Shown: positions 22,439 to 23,806 of the stretch, one piece after another | Position numbering within the stretch: position 1 is the stretch's first letter | Layout: each line of letters begins with the position of its first letter | From: JBOHCT01 sp050699055 | GTDB lineage: Bacteria > Actinomycetota > Actinomycetes > Streptosporangiales > JBOHCT01 | DNA: 23,806 nucleotides | Reading direction: 5' to 3' | NCBI GenBank assembly: GCA_050699055.1 | Contig: JBOHCT010000040.1 | Location: 1-23,806, forward strand | The notes under the pieces: generated by a model | What the model was told of the DNA's origin: nothing | The model's input: only the letters and a program-made list of their open reading frames with translations | Databases searched by the model: none | Translations under genes and position numbers: made by a program

Positions 22439-23431
22439 GTGCCGGCCGTGACCGTCGATGACGTGCTCGCCCTGCCGCGTGTCCCGCGGCTCGACCCGAT
22501 GGCGGTGAGCGAGCGGCCCGTACGCTCGGTGACGACCGCTCCGAGAGGATTCGAGGGCGAGGGCTTCCCCGTACGCCGCGCCTTCGTCGGCGCCGACCTG
22601 CGTGACCTCGACCCGTTCATCCACATGGACCAGATGGGTGAGGTGGAGTACGCGCCGGGGGAGCCCAAGGGCACGGCGTGGCACCCGCACCGCGGCTTCG
22701 AGACCGTCACGTACATGATCGACGGGACGTTCCAGCACCAGGACTCCAACGGCGGCGGCGGCGTGATCACGAACGGCGACACCCAGTGGATGACCGCCGG
22801 CGGCGGAATCCTGCATATCGAGGAGCCGCCCGAGCAGCTCGTCGTCTCGGGCGGGCTGTTCCACGGCCTGCAGCTGTGGGTCAACCTGCCCAGGGAGAAG
22901 AAGTGGAGCCCGCCGCGGTACCAGGACATCCGGGGCCGCGAGGCGACGTTGGTCTCGTCGTACGACGGCGGGGTTCTGCTGCGTGTCATCGCTGGGGAGG
23001 TCGCCGGGCACATCGGGCCCGGCGTCACCCACACACCGATGACGATGATCCACGCGACGGTCAGCCCCGGCGCCGCGCTGCGGCTGCCGTGGCGCGCGGA
23101 CTCCAACGCGTTGGCGTACGTGCTCGCCGGCCGGGGGACCGTCGGGGCCGGCCGCCAGCCGATCCGTACGGGACAGCTCGCCGTGTACGGCCCGGGCGAC
23201 GCGCTCACCGTCGCCGCCGACGACCGGCAGGACGGCCACACGCCCAACCTCGACGTGCTGCTCCTCGGCGGCCAACCGATCAGGGAGCCGGTCGTGCACC
23301 ACGGGCCGTTCGTGATGAACACCAAGGCCGAGGTCATCCAGGCGCTGGAGGACTTCCAGGCCGGGCGCCTCGGTCAGATCCCGGCCGAGCGCATGCCGCA
23401 CCGCCACCCCGGCGACGCGGACGTCACCTGA
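22439..23431 (+). CDS. Pirin family protein
   Basis: 330 aa, GTG start 5 nt after GGGGAGGAG. The cupin core contains HPHRGFETVTYMIDG (82-96) and GDTQWMTAGGGILHIEEP (113-130). H82, H84, H126 and E128 are the metal ligands of pirins. Known members bind Fe(II) and act as redox-sensing cofactors or as quercetin 2,3-dioxygenases; which applies here cannot be told. The C-terminal cupin repeat (GAALRLPWRADSNALAYVLA, GRGTVGAG) and the pirin-type end HHGPFVMNTKAEVIQALEDF are complete. It is divergent from the DUF1772-like gene across 173 bp, where I see no clear promoter. Confidence 0.93.
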   Translation: MPAVTVDDVLALPRVPRLDPMAVSERPVRSVTTAPRGFEGEGFPVRRAFVGADLRDLDPFIHMDQMGEVEYAPGEPKGTAWHPHRGFETVTYMIDGTFQHQDSNGGGGVITNGDTQWMTAGGGILHIEEPPEQLVVSGGLFHGLQLWVNLPREKKWSPPRYQDIRGREATLVSSYDGGVLLRVIAGEVAGHIGPGVTHTPMTMIHATVSPGAALRLPWRADSNALAYVLAGRGTVGAGRQPIRTGQLAVYGPGDALTVAADDRQDGHTPNLDVLLLGGQPIREPVVHHGPFVMNTKAEVIQALEDFQAGRLGQIPAERMPHRHPGDADVT

Positions 23432-23457
23432 CAGCGAGCCTTCGACCGAGCCAGGAG

Positions 23458-23518
23458 TTCCATGATCGCGAAGAGTGTTCCCCTGCTCTCGGGGGTAATA
23501 TTCTTCGCGATCATGGAA
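23458..23518. repeat. Long near-perfect palindrome (61 bp)
   Basis: TTCCATGATCGCGAAGA (23458-23474) and TCTTCGCGATCATGGAA (23502-23518) are perfect 17-bp inverse copies. The stem continues inward with G-T wobbles, A-T pairs and CCCC (23480-23483) against GGGG (23492-23495), leaving a loop of about 8 nt and one bulge. It begins 27 nt after the pirin stop. It could form a very stable hairpin or cruciform. No T tract follows on either strand, so it is either a factor-independent stem without a tail or a dispersed mobile palindrome. Confidence 0.8.
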
Positions 23519-23549
23519 GTAGGGTCGTGAGGGTCTTCAGGCTCATCCG

Positions 23550-23579
23550 CGCGTTTCGCCGCGTTTCGCCGCGTGTCGC
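23550..23579. repeat. Three tandem 10-bp repeats
   Basis: CGCGTTTCGC occurs twice, followed by CGCGTGTCGC with one change. It lies just upstream of the last gene, close to where the -35 region would be. Confidence 0.6.
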
Positions 23580-23593
23580 CGGGCTCCCGTGCG

Positions 23594-23606
23594 TAGCATC
23601 ACCAGA
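23594..23606 (+). promoter_or_regulatory. Candidate leaderless promoter of the last gene
   Basis: The -10 box TAGCAT (23594-23599) ends 7 nt before the GTG at 23607. No clear -35 box. Confidence 0.35.
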
Positions 23607-23806
23607 GTGGTTGCCGAAGTAGCATTCCCGCTCCCGGATCGGCTGCAGGCGACGTTCTGGCCCGGCGGCCAGGTCCCCTCCGACGGGCACCTCGCGTTGT
23701 GGGGCACCGACGAACCCGCGGACGCGGCTGCCGCCCTCCGCCTGCCGCCCGGCGAGCCCGCCGCGCTGCCGACCGTGCTGCCGCGCAGCCAGCGGGCGCG
23801 TACGCG
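23607..23806 (+). CDS. N-terminus of unidentified protein, possibly an SNF2/DEAD-type helicase (cut by window end)
   Basis: 66 codons are present, opening with VVAEVAFPLPDRLQATFWPG, then GHLALWGTDEPADAAAALRL. Codon use is normal for a coding frame here. The G-x-L-x-L-W-G stretch followed by LPPGEPAALPTVLPRS reminds me of the start of actinobacterial SNF2-type helicases, but no helicase motif lies within the window, so this is a guess. The GTG at 23607 was chosen for its spacing to a -10 box; an in-frame GTG at 23589 is possible. Confidence 0.55.
   Translation, partial: MVAEVAFPLPDRLQATFWPGGQVPSDGHLALWGTDEPADAAAALRLPPGEPAALPTVLPRSQRART

Noticed and set aside
19492..23337. 1281-codon minus-strand frame extending copA far upstream
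   Set aside because: Only residues from 21681 onward match a P1B ATPase; the upstream part is the shadow of the pirin gene and crosses the copA promoter.
1..23806. CRISPR arrays, tRNA or rRNA genes, complete insertion sequences, prophage genes
   Set aside because: No regularly spaced repeats, no tRNA cloverleaf with a CCA-type acceptor, no rRNA sequence, and no transposase or integrase frame were seen; small structured RNAs cannot be excluded by eye.

Overview
The window looks like a chromosomal segment of a high-GC, mycelial-type actinobacterium. The support is strongly GC-biased third codon positions, frequent GTG starts, many genes with a TANNNT box only 6-9 nt before the start codon (leaderless style), an F420-type deazaflavin-dependent oxidoreductase, DUF2630, and an Scr1/DUF397 pair. 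The last three are typical of Streptosporangiales, Thermomonosporaceae and streptomycete relatives. Species cannot be named from this sequence.

Region 1 (1-9739) is the most unusual part. A divergent pair, a PAPS-type sulfotransferase (-) and a LicD-type transferase fused to a SAM methyltransferase (+), occurs twice, about 6.9 kb apart. Copy 1 is 1-2819, with its sulfotransferase cut by the window edge. Copy 2 is 6732-9739. Between them lie a third, more diverged sulfotransferase (2839-4050, -), a beta-lactamase-like serine hydrolase (4381-5589, +) and a glycerol-1-phosphate dehydrogenase-like enzyme (5660-6715, -) that sits in an operon with sulfotransferase 2. The two divergent intergenic regions carry the same 11-bp motif facing outwards at both promoters. 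I infer a locus that decorates a cell-surface or secreted glycan with phospho-linked, methylated and sulfated groups; no substrate is visible.

Region 2 (9740-14475) is accessory in character. A small coiled-coil protein gene (9868-10143) is followed by a Phd/PIN toxin-antitoxin operon with a clear operator-promoter, and then by a broken, 91 % identical repeat of the coiled-coil gene's 3' end. After that come a CBS-pair protein, a small membrane protein, a ROK-family regulator with an array of half-sites at its promoter, a VOC-family protein, and a cluster of interleaved inverted repeats that may be a mobile-element scar.

Region 3 (14655-17045) holds a deazaflavin-dependent oxidoreductase, a DUF2630 protein, the deleted remains of an M48 metalloprotease, and an Scr1-like HTH regulator overlapping a DUF397 gene with an internal 20-residue duplication.

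Region 4 (17121-23806) is more ordinary: a crotonase and an acyl-CoA ligase in a tight operon, a copper-exporting P1B ATPase under a CsoR-like palindrome, a DUF1772-like membrane protein, a pirin, a long near-perfect palindrome, and the start of an unidentified gene (possibly a helicase).
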